Assembly: GCA_037139095.1 (NCBI GenBank) | Contig: JBAXHD010000001.1 | Coordinates: 124,001 to 188,000, forward strand | Reading direction: 5' to 3' | From: WLMZ01 sp037139095 | GTDB lineage: Bacteria > Actinomycetota > Acidimicrobiia > Acidimicrobiales > Ilumatobacteraceae | Length of the DNA stretch: 64,000 nucleotides | Shown here: one piece after another, positions 14,963 through 24,090 of the stretch | How positions within the stretch are numbered: position 1 is the stretch's first letter | Layout: each line of letters opens with the position of its first letter | Program-made: the position numbers and the translations under genes | Notes under the pieces: generated by a model | Seen by the model: the letters and a program-made list of their open reading frames with translations, nothing else | Told to the model about the DNA's origin: nothing | Database searches by the model: none

Positions 14963-17900
14963 GACGACGACCCTAGCGTCTGAACCACCGGAGGAATCAG
15001 CTCACGCAGGAAGCCAACCAAGAACGTGGCTGGATCGACGCCCGGTTTGATGGGCACCACAATCTGTTTGAGGTCGTCTTTGATGAGCGCATTTCGTGAC
15101 AATCGCTTGAGCCGCATCTCTTCGCTGGTCTTGAGTTGGATGGGTGCGAGGCGCGCCTGGTTCGAGGTGATGGTGATGTCGCGCAAACCAATGCGGTGGC
15201 AATCGGCGCGCAGGCTGCTGATCATCAACAGTGCTTCGGCAGGTTCGGGAAGCGGACCGTAACGATCGATCCATTCGGCACGGATGTCTTCGACATCGGC
15301 GTCGGTGGTGACCGCTGCGAGTCGGCGGTAGGCCTCGAGGCGCAGCTCTTCTTTGGGAACGTAGGAGGCGGGCAGATGCGCGTTGGTAGGCACGTCGAGT
15401 TTCACCTCGGAGGGCTCGCGCTTTTCTTCACCCTTCATCTCGCTGACAGCCTCGGTGACCATCTGGCAATACAGGTCGTAGCCAACAGCTGCGATGTGAC
15501 CACTTTGCGCTTGGCCGAGCAGGTTGCCTGCGCCGCGAATTTCGAGGTCGCGCATTGCGATCTTGAAGCCGCTGCCGAGGTCGGTGGCTTCGCCGATGGT
15601 CTTGAGCCGTTCGTACGCCTCTTCGGTGAGGGTCTTGTCGCGTGGGTAGAACAAATAGGCGTAAGCGCGTGAACCGCTTCGACCAACGCGGCCGCGCAAC
15701 TGATGCATCTGGCCGAGGCCAAGCAGGTCGGCGCGCTCGACGACCAATGTGTTCACCGTGGGCATGTCGATGCCGCTCTCGATGATGGTGGTGCACACCA
15801 ACACGTCGAAGCGACCCTCCCAGAAATCGAGCACCACTTGTTCGAGCGTGCCTTCATCCATCTGTCCGTGAGCAACGGCAATTCGTGCCTCAGGTACGAG
15901 TTCGCGCAGACGCTGCGCGCAGGCCTCGATGGATTGAACCCGGTTGTGCACCCAGAACACTTGGCCCTCGCGCAGCAGTTCGCGGCGAAGTGACTCGACA
16001 GCGACTCGTTCGTCGTATTCGCCCACAAAGGTGAGAATCGGCTGGCGATCGGCCGGTGGAGTTTGCAGCAGCGATAGATCGCGGATGCCAACCAAGCTCA
16101 TTTCGAGGGTGCGCGGAATGGGCGTTGCGGTGAGCGTGAGCACGTCGACGTTCACCTTGAGTTTCTTCATCATCTCTTTGTGTTGCACGCCGAAACGCTG
16201 CTCTTCGTCGACGACCAAGAGGCCGAGATCTTTGAAGCGCACGCTTTCTTGCAGCAGACGGTGAGTGCCGATGACGCAATCGATCTCGCCCGTGGCGAGG
16301 CCGTCGATGACCTTCTTCGCCTGACCGCTGGTGAGGAAGCGGCTGAGTACCTCGACGCGTATGGGGTAGCCAGCAAAACGATCGGCGAACGTGTTGCCGT
16401 GCTGTGTTGCGAGCAGTGTGGTGGGAGCCATCACGGCCACCTGTTTGCCATCTTGGATTGCCTTGAACGCAGCTCGTACAGCAACTTCGGTTTTGCCGAA
16501 TCCCACGTCGCCGCACACCAGACGGTCCATCGGGAATGCCCGCTCCATGTCGGCCTTGGTGTCTTCGATGGCTTGCCGTTGGTCGGGTGTCTCTGCGAAC
16601 GGAAACGCTTCTTCCATGTCGTGTTGCCATGGCGTGTCAGTGCCGAATGCGTAACCCTCGGCGTTGACTCGGCGCTGATAGAGCACCACCAACTCTTGCG
16701 CGATCTCGCGCACAGCTGACTTCACGCGTGACTTGGCCTTCGCGAAGTCGGCGCCGCCGAGGCGATGCAACACCGGCGCCTCGCCGCCGACGTATTGGCG
16801 GATGCTGTCGATCTGATCGCTGGGAATGTAGAGCTTGTCGCCGCCCTTGTAGGCCAGCAATAGGTAGTCGCGCTCGACACCGCCGATGGTGCGTTTGACC
16901 ATTCCCTCGTAGTGGCCGACACCGTGTTGGTAGTGCACCACGTAGTTGCCGGGCTTGAGGTCTTCGAAGAAGCCGCCGCTCTCGCGCTTGCGCGGGCGGG
17001 CTTGGCGATGAGTGCGGCGGCGACCAGTGAGATCGCCTTCGGCGACCACAGCCACTTTGGCCGACGGAATGACGAAGCCGCGATGCAGGGGAGCGGTGAC
17101 CACGTTGCCGCCGGGACGGCTGAGATCGGCGTTCGGTTCGGCGATCTTGAGGTCGAGACCGCGGTCAAGTAACAGTTGAGCAAGGCGCTTGGCTGAACCC
17201 TCGCCATCGGCCGCCACCACAACACGCCACTTGTCGGCGAGCAGTTCGCTGAGGCGATTGGTGAGCCCTTCGCCATCGCCGACAACCGGGCCCCAACCGC
17301 TGGCGTTGACCATCGGTGAGTCAGGGTTTTCAGGAGAGACCGTCAGCATCCAAGCGCTGATCGAGGAGCCCAAGAGATGATCGGGTTCGGCATGCAGGCG
17401 AGGGAACGCGACATCGGGATCGCGGCCCCACGTGCTGGCGAGGGCGCGGGCGAGATCGTCTTCTTCGGCCAGCAGATCTTGGGCTCGGTCGCGCATGCGC
17501 CGTGGCTCGACAAGCACAACTTTGCCGGTGGCAGGCAACACATCGGTGAGCAGTTGGTCGGTCTCGGTGAGCCACGGCAGCCAGCTCTCCATGCCATCGA
17601 AATGAGTGCCTTCGGCGAGGCGCTCCCACTGCTCACGGCCCCACGGTTCGGTGCCGATGAGCGTGTTGGCGCGGGCGCGCACTGCTTCGCTGGGCAACAG
17701 TTCTCGCGCTGGGAAGATGATTGCTTCGGCAAGGTCGCCGGTGCTGCGCTGATCGTTGACGCTGATAGTGGTGAGCCGATCAACTTCGTCTCCCCAGAGA
17801 TCGATACGAATCGGCACATCGGCAGTAGACGGGAACACGTCGATGATTGCTCCGCGTCGAGCAACCTCGCCGCGGTGCTCAACGATTTCCTCACGGCGAT

Positions 17901-18378
17901 AGCCGCCGGAGATCAGCGTCTGCAGCAACTCGTCGGGATCGATGATGGCGCCAGGGTGCACCCGAACGGGATCGACTTCTCGTGCGCCGGGACCGAGTCG
18001 CTGCAAGAGCGAGCGCACGCTGGCCACGATGATGGCTGGGCAACGCTCGGGGTCGCGTAGACGCCACAGCACCTCGAGGCGGTGCCCCATTGTCTCTACG
18101 CTTGGGCTCACCCGCTCGAACGGCAGGGTCTCCCATGCGGGGAACAACATGACCTCGCCGTCGGGCATGAACTGCTGTAGATCGTCGAACAACTGGCCGG
18201 CTGCCGTACCCGTTGGGCATGCCACCACTAATGGTCGACGGGCACTGAGATGCGAGAGCGCAGCAATGGCAATGGGTCGCGCTGCCTCGGGCACCGCGAT
18301 GATCGCGTTTGGCTTGCCAAGCGCCTGCGTGAGGGCTGGCTCATCGCGAAGAAATGGGGGCAGTGTCGCGAGATTCAT
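14959..18378 (-). CDS. mfd: Transcription-repair coupling factor
   Basis: About 1139 residues. Mfd removes RNA polymerase stalled at DNA lesions and recruits UvrA. Order of parts: UvrB-like module (about 1-330, FPAWETLPFERVSPS), CarD-like polymerase-binding domain (GNYVVHYQHGVGHYEG), RecG-like translocase with Walker A GDVGFGKTE, DEEQ box VVDEEQRFGVQH, and motifs near TLTATPIPRTLEMSL and GRVGRSGSRAYAYL, then the C-terminal regulatory domain. ATG 18378 was chosen because its product lines up with other Mfd N termini and a TACCCT box lies 10 nt upstream; an in-frame start at 18447 would add 23 residues. Confidence 0.96.
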   Translation of the reverse strand: MNLATLPPFLRDEPALTQALGKPNAIIAVPEAARPIAIAALSHLSARRPLVVACPTGTAAGQLFDDLQQFMPDGEVMLFPAWETLPFERVSPSVETMGHRLEVLWRLRDPERCPAIIVASVRSLLQRLGPGAREVDPVRVHPGAIIDPDELLQTLISGGYRREEIVEHRGEVARRGAIIDVFPSTADVPIRIDLWGDEVDRLTTISVNDQRSTGDLAEAIIFPARELLPSEAVRARANTLIGTEPWGREQWERLAEGTHFDGMESWLPWLTETDQLLTDVLPATGKVVLVEPRRMRDRAQDLLAEEDDLARALASTWGRDPDVAFPRLHAEPDHLLGSSISAWMLTVSPENPDSPMVNASGWGPVVGDGEGLTNRLSELLADKWRVVVAADGEGSAKRLAQLLLDRGLDLKIAEPNADLSRPGGNVVTAPLHRGFVIPSAKVAVVAEGDLTGRRRTHRQARPRKRESGGFFEDLKPGNYVVHYQHGVGHYEGMVKRTIGGVERDYLLLAYKGGDKLYIPSDQIDSIRQYVGGEAPVLHRLGGADFAKAKSRVKSAVREIAQELVVLYQRRVNAEGYAFGTDTPWQHDMEEAFPFAETPDQRQAIEDTKADMERAFPMDRLVCGDVGFGKTEVAVRAAFKAIQDGKQVAVMAPTTLLATQHGNTFADRFAGYPIRVEVLSRFLTSGQAKKVIDGLATGEIDCVIGTHRLLQESVRFKDLGLLVVDEEQRFGVQHKEMMKKLKVNVDVLTLTATPIPRTLEMSLVGIRDLSLLQTPPADRQPILTFVGEYDERVAVESLRRELLREGQVFWVHNRVQSIEACAQRLRELVPEARIAVAHGQMDEGTLEQVVLDFWEGRFDVLVCTTIIESGIDMPTVNTLVVERADLLGLGQMHQLRGRVGRSGSRAYAYLFYPRDKTLTEEAYERLKTIGEATDLGSGFKIAMRDLEIRGAGNLLGQAQSGHIAAVGYDLYCQMVTEAVSEMKGEEKREPSEVKLDVPTNAHLPASYVPKEELRLEAYRRLAAVTTDADVEDIRAEWIDRYGPLPEPAEALLMISSLRADCHRIGLRDITITSNQARLAPIQLKTSEEMRLKRLSRNALIKDDLKQIVVPIKPGVDPATFLVGFLRELIPPVVQTLGSSS

Positions 18379-18541
18379 GGACCTGATGAGGGTACCGCCA
18401 ACCACTGTGACTCGTTCGGACCGGTCACCGAGTTGCTGCGACAGCACTACGTAGTGATCGCAGTTTGCGTCGTTCGAGTATCGAGATCGGATACCGTCGG
18501 TCAGCGTCCGTCGGGCGTCTCTTTGTCAGGTAACCGTTGCT

Positions 18542-20203
18542 ATGTCTGTGTACGCCACGCTTCATGCTCGATCTCTCGTCTTGTCGATGGGTCTGTCCAC
18601 CGTGCTCGATCAGGTTGACCTCACTGTGTCGCCCGGATGGCGGGTGGGGCTCGTCGGTCCCAACGGCGTCGGCAAATCAACGTTGCTCAAGGTGCTCAGC
18701 GGTCAGCTCGCCCCAGATTCCGGCTCGGTCACCACCACGCCGCCGAACTCGATGGTTGGGTATCTGCCGCAAGAGCCAGAGCGACGCGCCGACGAGACGG
18801 TGGCCGCCTTTCTTCAGCGTCGCACCGGAGTCGCAGCGGCGAACCTCGAACTCGATACCGCCACCAACGAACTTGCCACGGCAACTCCTGGAGCCGACGA
18901 CCGATACAGCGATGCGCTCGAGCATTGGCTGGCTATCGGTGCGGCCGACTTCGATGCTCGCGTTGGCGAAGTGTGGGCCGAGCTTGGTCTTGCCGATCGC
19001 TTGCTCGCTCAGACCATGCAGTCGTTGTCGGGAGGCGAAGCCGCGCGGGCGAGTCTGGCATCGCTGCTGCTGGCGCGCTTCGACGTGTTCTTGCTTGATG
19101 AGCCCACGAACGATCTCGACCTCGATGGCTTGGCTCGGCTCGAGTCGTGGCTCACTTCGCGTCAGGTTGGCGTCGTGGTGGTCAGCCACGATCGCGAGTT
19201 CTTGCGTCGAACCGTCACCCACGTTGGTGAGCTTGATCAGTTCACCCACCGCCTATCGCTCTACGCAGGTGGGTATGACGCGTTCCTTGCCGAACGCGAA
19301 GTTGCGGCTCAGCATGCGCGCGAACGCTACGACGAATATGCCGACAAGAAATCCACATTGCTGGGCAGAGCCCAACGCGAACGTGAGTGGGCGACGCAGG
19401 GCGTCAGCAAGGCCAAGAAGCAACCCTCCGACGGCGACAAGCATTCAAAGAACTTCAAGATCAATCAGACCGAGCAACTCGCTGGCAAGGCAGCACGCAC
19501 CGAGCGCGCCATGGAGCGACTCGAGGTCATCGAAGAACCTCGTGAGGCGTGGCAGTTGCGGCTCGTATTCGGCGAGGCGCCGCGCAGTGGGGCAGTGGTG
19601 GCTCGGCTCACCTCGGTGGCGTTGCAACGCGGCCACTTCTCGTTAGGCCCGATCGATCTAGCGATTGGTGCCGGCGAACGCATTGCTCTCGTTGGCTCAA
19701 ACGGCAGCGGCAAGACCACCCTGTTGCAGATCTTGTTAGGTCGACTCGCGCCCACGTCGGGCGAGGCCTACCTCGGACCCAGCGTTGTGGTGGGCGAACT
19801 CGAGCAGGGTCGACTGCAGTTGTCCGACACCGAGACGTTGCTCGAAGCGTTTATGCATGCCACCGAGATGAAGGTACCTGAGGCGCGCACGCTGCTCGCC
19901 AAGTTTGGTATTGGCGCGAGCGAGGTGAATCGGCCCACTGGTTCGCTGTCGCCTGGCGAGCGCACGCGTGCCGTGTTGGCGTTGCTGATGGCCCGCGGCA
20001 CCAATTGTTTGGTACTTGATGAGCCCACCAACCACCTCGATCTGGCGGCCATCGAGCAGCTCGAAATCGCGCTCGAATCGTTTGCCGGCACAGTGTTATT
20101 GGTGACCCACGATCGGGCATTGCTCTCGAACGTGCGCCTCACGCGCAGCATCGAACTCAGACACGGTCAGATCGTGGCCGATAGGGAGCTCAGCGCGAGT
20201 TGA
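18542..20203 (+). CDS. ABC-F family ATP-binding protein
   Basis: 553 residues with two ABC cassettes and no membrane domain. Cassette 1 has Walker A GPNGVGKST, signature LSGGEAAR and Walker B FLLDEPTNDLDL. Cassette 2 has GSNGSGKTT, LSPGERTR and LVLDEPTNHLDL. A charged linker (about residues 245-320, LGRAQREREWATQ...) fits the ABC-F interdomain arm that reaches into the ribosomal E/P sites. Such proteins rescue stalled ribosomes or protect from antibiotics; which applies here is not evident. It is divergent from mfd and its 3' end overlaps pth by 14 bp. Confidence 0.9.
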   Translation: MSVYATLHARSLVLSMGLSTVLDQVDLTVSPGWRVGLVGPNGVGKSTLLKVLSGQLAPDSGSVTTTPPNSMVGYLPQEPERRADETVAAFLQRRTGVAAANLELDTATNELATATPGADDRYSDALEHWLAIGAADFDARVGEVWAELGLADRLLAQTMQSLSGGEAARASLASLLLARFDVFLLDEPTNDLDLDGLARLESWLTSRQVGVVVVSHDREFLRRTVTHVGELDQFTHRLSLYAGGYDAFLAEREVAAQHARERYDEYADKKSTLLGRAQREREWATQGVSKAKKQPSDGDKHSKNFKINQTEQLAGKAARTERAMERLEVIEEPREAWQLRLVFGEAPRSGAVVARLTSVALQRGHFSLGPIDLAIGAGERIALVGSNGSGKTTLLQILLGRLAPTSGEAYLGPSVVVGELEQGRLQLSDTETLLEAFMHATEMKVPEARTLLAKFGIGASEVNRPTGSLSPGERTRAVLALLMARGTNCLVLDEPTNHLDLAAIEQLEIALESFAGTVLLVTHDRALLSNVRLTRSIELRHGQIVADRELSAS

Positions 20204-20807
20204 ACTCGCGCATCGCCGCATCGGCGCCGCGACCCACCAGCGCTTCGACAGCGTCGGCGGCAATCTGAATGGACACATCGAGCGCTTCTCGTTCGGCTTT
20301 GCCGAGCCGTGACAGCACGTGGTTGGCGCCTTGCTCTTTCGATGGAGGCTTGCCGATACCAATGCGCACGCGCAGATAATCCTGAGTCTTGAGATGCTGG
20401 GTGATGCTGCGCAAGCCGTTGTTTCCGGCCAGGCCACCGCCAACCTTCACGCGTACCTGCGCTGGCGGGAGGTCGAGTTCGTCGTGCACCACGATGAGCT
20501 GTGTTGGATCGTCGATGGCGTATCGCCGTGCGAGGGCGCTCACCGATTGACCCGACAGGTTCATGAACGTGAGCGGAAAGGCAAGCACGCAGCGTTTGCC
20601 TTCGATAGTGACCTCGGCAACCATGGCCTTGTCGCGGCCAGCCTTGAGCGTGGCCGAACAGCGGGATGCCAAGAGCGCAACTACTTCTTCACCGACGTTG
20701 TGACGCGTTCGTGCGTATTCTTTGCCCGGGTTTCCCAGACCGACAATGAGAAAGTCGAATGGGGTGCCGCGGCGTTCGGCTCGCTCACCGCGACCGAACA
20801 AAGCCAC
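20190..20807 (-). CDS. pth: Peptidyl-tRNA hydrolase
   Basis: 205 residues. It cleaves peptidyl-tRNA released from ribosomes. The N-terminal FLIVGLGNPGKEYARTRHNVG gives the substrate Asn (N26) and catalytic His (H36). HDELDLPPAQVRVK supplies the Asp, and GGGLAGNNGLRSI the conserved Asn. It is the last gene of glmU-prs-rplY-pth, 9 bp after rplY. The C terminus overlaps the convergent ABC-F gene by 14 bp. Confidence 0.96.
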   Translation of the reverse strand: MALFGRGERAERRGTPFDFLIVGLGNPGKEYARTRHNVGEEVVALLASRCSATLKAGRDKAMVAEVTIEGKRCVLAFPLTFMNLSGQSVSALARRYAIDDPTQLIVVHDELDLPPAQVRVKVGGGLAGNNGLRSITQHLKTQDYLRVRIGIGKPPSKEQGANHVLSRLGKAEREALDVSIQIAADAVEALVGRGADAAMREFNSR

Positions 20808-20816
20808 TGCTGAGTA

Positions 20817-21413
20817 CTACTCGGCGGCTGGCGCCGCTGGGGCTGAATCGGCGCCCTGGCTGCCGTGGATGGCCGAAACGATTGCCATGTCGGGATCGCC
20901 AAGTGCAACCACGCCGGCAGGCATGACGAGCGACGAGAGACGAATGACATCGCCTGGCACCATTGCGCTGATGTCGACGCTGAACTCGTTAGGCATGTTG
21001 CCCGGCGTGCACTCGACCTCGATGTTGTCGACCGAAGGATCGACCAAGCCGCCTTCGGCAAGAACGGCCTTGGCCTCGCCGGTGATGTGCAGCGGCACCG
21101 ACACGGTGATCTTCTCGCTCATGTTGACCTGCAAGAAGTCAATGTGGCTGACGTTGCGCTTCACCGGGTGACGCTGCACGTCTTTGATGACCGCTGGGTA
21201 GACCTTGCCGTCGACCTGCAACTGGAGCACGGTGTTGAAGCCGGCTGGGCCGCTGAGAGCGACACGAAGGTCACGACGGGCGACTGCCACGCTGACCGGG
21301 GTCATGCCCTGGCCGTACAGAACGCCAGGGATCTGATCGGTGGCGCGCAAGCGACGTGACGCCGGTGAACCGGTTTCACGACCGGTGGAAGCAACAAGAG
21401 TGGTCTGCGACAT
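20817..21413 (-). CDS. rplY: 50S ribosomal protein bL25 (general stress protein CTC type)
   Basis: 198 residues, the long CTC form: an N-terminal 5S-rRNA-binding domain (TGRETGSPASRRLRATDQIPGVLYG, read in parts) and a C-terminal beta domain (ITGEAKAVLAEGGLVDPSVD). The ATG at 21413 has GAGGAA 7 nt upstream. The tail is Ala/Pro rich (SAPAAPAAE). It sits 95 bp after prs and 9 bp before pth, a common bacterial order. Confidence 0.95.
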   Translation of the reverse strand: MSQTTLVASTGRETGSPASRRLRATDQIPGVLYGQGMTPVSVAVARRDLRVALSGPAGFNTVLQLQVDGKVYPAVIKDVQRHPVKRNVSHIDFLQVNMSEKITVSVPLHITGEAKAVLAEGGLVDPSVDNIEVECTPGNMPNEFSVDISAMVPGDVIRLSSLVMPAGVVALGDPDMAIVSAIHGSQGADSAPAAPAAE

Positions 21414-21508
21414 GGTGAGTTCCTCTGCCCGGAGGCGATGAGAGGGAAGACTGTTCTTCTCTAGAACGGTTGGCAATGATACCGGCGAGCCGTGGTGGAT
21501 GCCACCTG

Positions 21509-22570
21509 TCAGGCTTGGTTCTCGCCGCCAAAGATCTCGCTGACGCTGGTGTCGTCGAACACCGCAGACAGTGCCTCGCCAATAATTGGGGCGATGGAGA
21601 GCACTTCGAGTTGCGGCAACTCGGTGATCGAGGGCATCGGCAAGGTGTTGGTGAGCACCACCCGCTTGAACGGTGAGTTGCGCAAACGCTCGATGGCTGG
21701 GCCCGAGAGCACGCCATGGGTGGCCATTGCCCAGACCTCGGAGGCGCCGCGAGACAGCAGCAGTTCGGCGGCAGAGACCACGGTGCCGCCCGTGTCGATC
21801 ATGTCGTCGGTGATGATGCACACGCGTCCGGCGACCTCGCCGATGACCTCTTTGGCCTCGGCCACATTCATGGTGCCCTTTGGGCGTCGCTTGTTAATGA
21901 AGGCGACGTCGGCGTCCATGTCGCTGAGGTGCTGAGCAAAACGCTCGGCAACTTTCACTCGGCCAGCATCGGGAGACACAATGACCATGCCAGGCTCGGC
22001 GTGCTCGCGTACGTACTTTTCGAGCACAGGCATTGCGGTGAGGTGGTCCACTGGGCCGTCGAAGAAGCCTTGGATCTGACCGCTGTGGAGATCGATGGAC
22101 ACCATGCGCTTGGCGCCAGCGGCACGGAACAGGTCGGCCACAAGGCGAGCGGTGATTGGCTCGCGGCCCTCGGCTTTGCGGTCTTGGCGGGCATAGCCGT
22201 AGAACGGGCAAACGGCGGTAATGCGCTTTGCTGAGGCTCGGTTGGCAGCATCGATCATGATCAGTTGTTCCATGATCGAGTCGTTGATGCTGCGGCCGTT
22301 GCAGCCGAAATGGGTCTGCATGATGAACACGTCGCTGCCGCGCACGCTTTCGGCAAAGCGCGGGCGGATCTCGCCGTTGGCGAACTCGACCACGTTGGCA
22401 TCGCCGAGGGGGATGCTGAGGTGCTCAGCTACTTCTTGGGCAAGAGCGGGGTGCGTGCGGCCGGTGTAGAGCGACAGACGCTTGGTGGTGACCTTTTCCA
22501 TGTCTTGCGCTAACGACGGATGCGCACGGTTTGTGTACACAGACAAACGCTGGGTGGTGACCTTGTCCAT
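21509..22570 (-). CDS. prs: Ribose-phosphate pyrophosphokinase with duplicated N-terminal segment
   Basis: 353 residues as annotated from ATG 22570. It makes PRPP from ribose-5-phosphate and ATP for nucleotide, His and Trp synthesis. Family marks: NVVEFANGEIRPRF, FYGYARQDRK, SIDLHSGQIQGFF, SPDAGRVKVAERF and the PRPP loop ITDDMIDTGGT. The first 23 residues (MDKVTTQRLSVYTNRAHPSLAQD) repeat almost exactly in the next 23 (MEKVTTKRLSLYTGRTHPALAQE); other Prs proteins have one copy. The inner ATG (22501) would give a normal 330-residue enzyme but has no Shine-Dalgarno site. The outer start has only a distant GGAAGG. The start is therefore open. glmU lies 25 bp upstream. Confidence 0.93.
   Translation of the reverse strand: MDKVTTQRLSVYTNRAHPSLAQDMEKVTTKRLSLYTGRTHPALAQEVAEHLSIPLGDANVVEFANGEIRPRFAESVRGSDVFIMQTHFGCNGRSINDSIMEQLIMIDAANRASAKRITAVCPFYGYARQDRKAEGREPITARLVADLFRAAGAKRMVSIDLHSGQIQGFFDGPVDHLTAMPVLEKYVREHAEPGMVIVSPDAGRVKVAERFAQHLSDMDADVAFINKRRPKGTMNVAEAKEVIGEVAGRVCIITDDMIDTGGTVVSAAELLLSRGASEVWAMATHGVLSGPAIERLRNSPFKRVVLTNTLPMPSITELPQLEVLSIAPIIGEALSAVFDDTSVSEIFGGENQA
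22433..22570 (-). repeat. Imperfect tandem duplication of the first 69 bp of prs
   Basis: Two adjacent 69-bp units, 22502-22570 and 22433-22501, keep the same frame. By manual alignment 50 of 69 bases and 16 of 23 residues match. Eight of the differing codons are synonymous and the seven replacements are mostly conservative (D/E, V/L, S/A, Q/K). Confidence 0.88.
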
Positions 22571-22595
22571 TGCTCTTGCTACCGACCTTCCGAAC

Positions 22596-23702
22596 TCACT
22601 CGACCGGGGCAGTGTAGAACGCGCCGGTGGTTTGCGCCGCAACGACGGAGCTTCCGGCCGGAAGATGGCAGTAGGGACCGACATGAGCACCGGCCCCAAC
22701 CTCGGCATCGCGACCCACCGTGTTTTCGATGACGCAGTCATCTGCAACCACACAATCGATGAGTCGGGTATCGGGGCCGATCTCGCAACCGTTGCCGATG
22801 ATTGTGCGGCCTTGCAGGATGGTGCCTGGATACAACGTGATGTCGCGCGCGAGTTGCACGGTGACATCGATGAAGGTCTGGCGTGGGTCGAGCATGGTGA
22901 CGCCGTTAAGTAACCAGTGCCGGTTGGTGCGAGCGCGTAGCTCGCGTTCGGCGAGCGCAAGTTGCCAGCGGTCGTTGACCCCGGCGGTTTCGGCCTCGGG
23001 GGCATGCACCGCACCGATGCGGTGTCCCATACGGGCCAGAGCTCCGATGACGTCGGTGAGGTAATACTCGCCCTGAGAGTTGTCGGGCGACAGGTGCCGC
23101 AACGCGGGGCCGAGCAGGTCGCGTCGAAATGCGTAGATGCTGGTGTTCACCTCGTTCACCGCAAGTTGTTCGGGGCTGGCATCACGTTGCTCAACGATGC
23201 CTAACACTCGTCCTTCGCCACTCTTCGATTTGGCTCGCACGACTCGGCCGTATCCGATGGGGTCGTCCATAAACGATGTGAGCAGCGTTGCCGCGTACCC
23301 GTTGGCAACGTGGGTCGCGATGAGGTCGTGGATAGTTTCGGGCCGCAACAGCGGCGTGTCGCCGGGCAGGATGAGCACGGTGGATTGATCGTCGAGATCG
23401 TCGAGGTCGTGGCCTGGAATAGCCGACATGCCAACCATTGCTGCGTCGCCGGTGCCGCGCTGCACCAGTTGCTCGACGAACGAGACGTTGGCCCATTCGG
23501 GTGCTTGTTCTTGAACCTTCTTGGTCACCCGTTCGGCGCCATGGCCCACCACCACGATGGTGCGATCAACCGCTACTGATTCGAGTGCGTGGATGACATG
23601 CATCACCATGCCTCTGCCGCAAATGAGGTGCAGCGGCTTTGGTCGGGACGAACGCATGCGGGTGCCTTCGCCGGCGGCGAGCACGATGGCAGAAACGGAC
23701 AT
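22596..23702 (-). CDS. UDP-N-acetylglucosamine pyrophosphorylase (GlmU-like), acetyltransferase core missing
   Basis: 368 residues, against about 450-490 in full GlmU. The N-terminal uridyltransferase domain is intact (VLAAGEGTRMRS, EQLVQRGTGDA, LPGDTPLLRPET, EGRVLGIVEQRDAS, NEVNTSIYAF). About 100 residues of left-handed beta-helix follow (GVTMLDPRQTFID to VGPYCHLPAGSS), and then the protein ends. The region that carries the acetyl-transfer residues in E. coli (around His363 and Asn386) is absent. It should make UDP-GlcNAc from GlcNAc-1-P but not acetylate GlcN-1-P. It is first in the glmU-prs-rplY-pth group; an in-frame ATG at 23708 is an alternative start. Confidence 0.88.
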   Translation of the reverse strand: MSVSAIVLAAGEGTRMRSSRPKPLHLICGRGMVMHVIHALESVAVDRTIVVVGHGAERVTKKVQEQAPEWANVSFVEQLVQRGTGDAAMVGMSAIPGHDLDDLDDQSTVLILPGDTPLLRPETIHDLIATHVANGYAATLLTSFMDDPIGYGRVVRAKSKSGEGRVLGIVEQRDASPEQLAVNEVNTSIYAFRRDLLGPALRHLSPDNSQGEYYLTDVIGALARMGHRIGAVHAPEAETAGVNDRWQLALAERELRARTNRHWLLNGVTMLDPRQTFIDVTVQLARDITLYPGTILQGRTIIGNGCEIGPDTRLIDCVVADDCVIENTVGRDAEVGAGAHVGPYCHLPAGSSVVAAQTTGAFYTAPVE

Positions 23703-23749
23703 GACCATGTTCTAGCGCATGCCGCAGACCGTCGCATGAGGATGCATTG

Positions 23750-23820
23750 CTCCGGGGAGAGGACTCGAACCCCTATAAACGGGATCAAAACCCGTTGTCC
23801 TACCATTGAACGACCCCGGA
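23750..23820 (-). tRNA. tRNA-Gln (anticodon TTG)
   Basis: On the minus strand the 7-bp acceptor stem TCCGGGG/CCCCGGA closes the cloverleaf. The anticodon stem ACGGG/CCCGT holds the loop TTTTGAT (anticodon TTG), and the T arm GGGGTTCGAGTCCTC is standard. The discriminator base is G and CCA is not encoded. The gene ends 47 bp before glmU. Confidence 0.95.
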
Positions 23821-23944
23821 AAGGGTTCGCCATACGGTATCGGGCGGCACCGAGTGGATGCTAAAAATTTGTGCAGACTCCAGAAATCTGCGCCCATCGC
23901 GGGTCGGGTTCGGGCGCGGGGTTGGGCACTGAGCGATGGGGCGG

Positions 23945-23950
23945 TAGCGT
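23945..23950 (+). promoter_or_regulatory. Probable -10 box of leaderless bS22 transcript
   Basis: TAGCGT, 9 nt before the ATG at 23960. No Shine-Dalgarno site is present between them. Confidence 0.4.
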
Positions 23951-23959
23951 TCCCAACCC

Positions 23960-24052
23960 ATGGGTTCGTTGATCAAGAAGCGCCGTAAGCGCATGCGTAA
24001 GAAGAAGCACAAGAAGATGCTGCGGCGTACTCGTCACCAGCGTCGTAAATAG
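23960..24052 (+). CDS. 30S ribosomal protein bS22 (AURKAIP1/COX24-domain mini-protein)
   Basis: A 30-residue, extremely basic peptide: [20 protein letters not shown] followed by [10 protein letters not shown]. It matches the mycobacterial small-subunit protein bS22 (from memory [20 protein letters not shown]...) nearly residue for residue, and the AURKAIP1/COX24 domain pattern. In mycobacterial ribosomes this peptide lies near the decoding side of 16S rRNA. It is monocistronic with a leaderless-type promoter box and a strong terminator 38 bp downstream. Such short genes are often missed in annotation. Confidence 0.93.
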   Translation: [30 protein letters not shown]

Positions 24053-24090
24053 CTTTCGTACGCAACCGACCGTGGTGTTCCACGTTCGCT

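Noticed and set aside
21494..21506. GGTGG-ATG-CCACC hairpin just after the prs stop as a terminator
   Set aside because: Only 5 bp with no T-run, and rplY follows in the same operon order as in other bacteria.
21414..21821. Upstream extension of the bL25 frame by 136 codons
   Set aside because: It overlaps prs in a different frame. ATG 21413 has GAGGAA at 7 nt and the normal bL25 N terminus.
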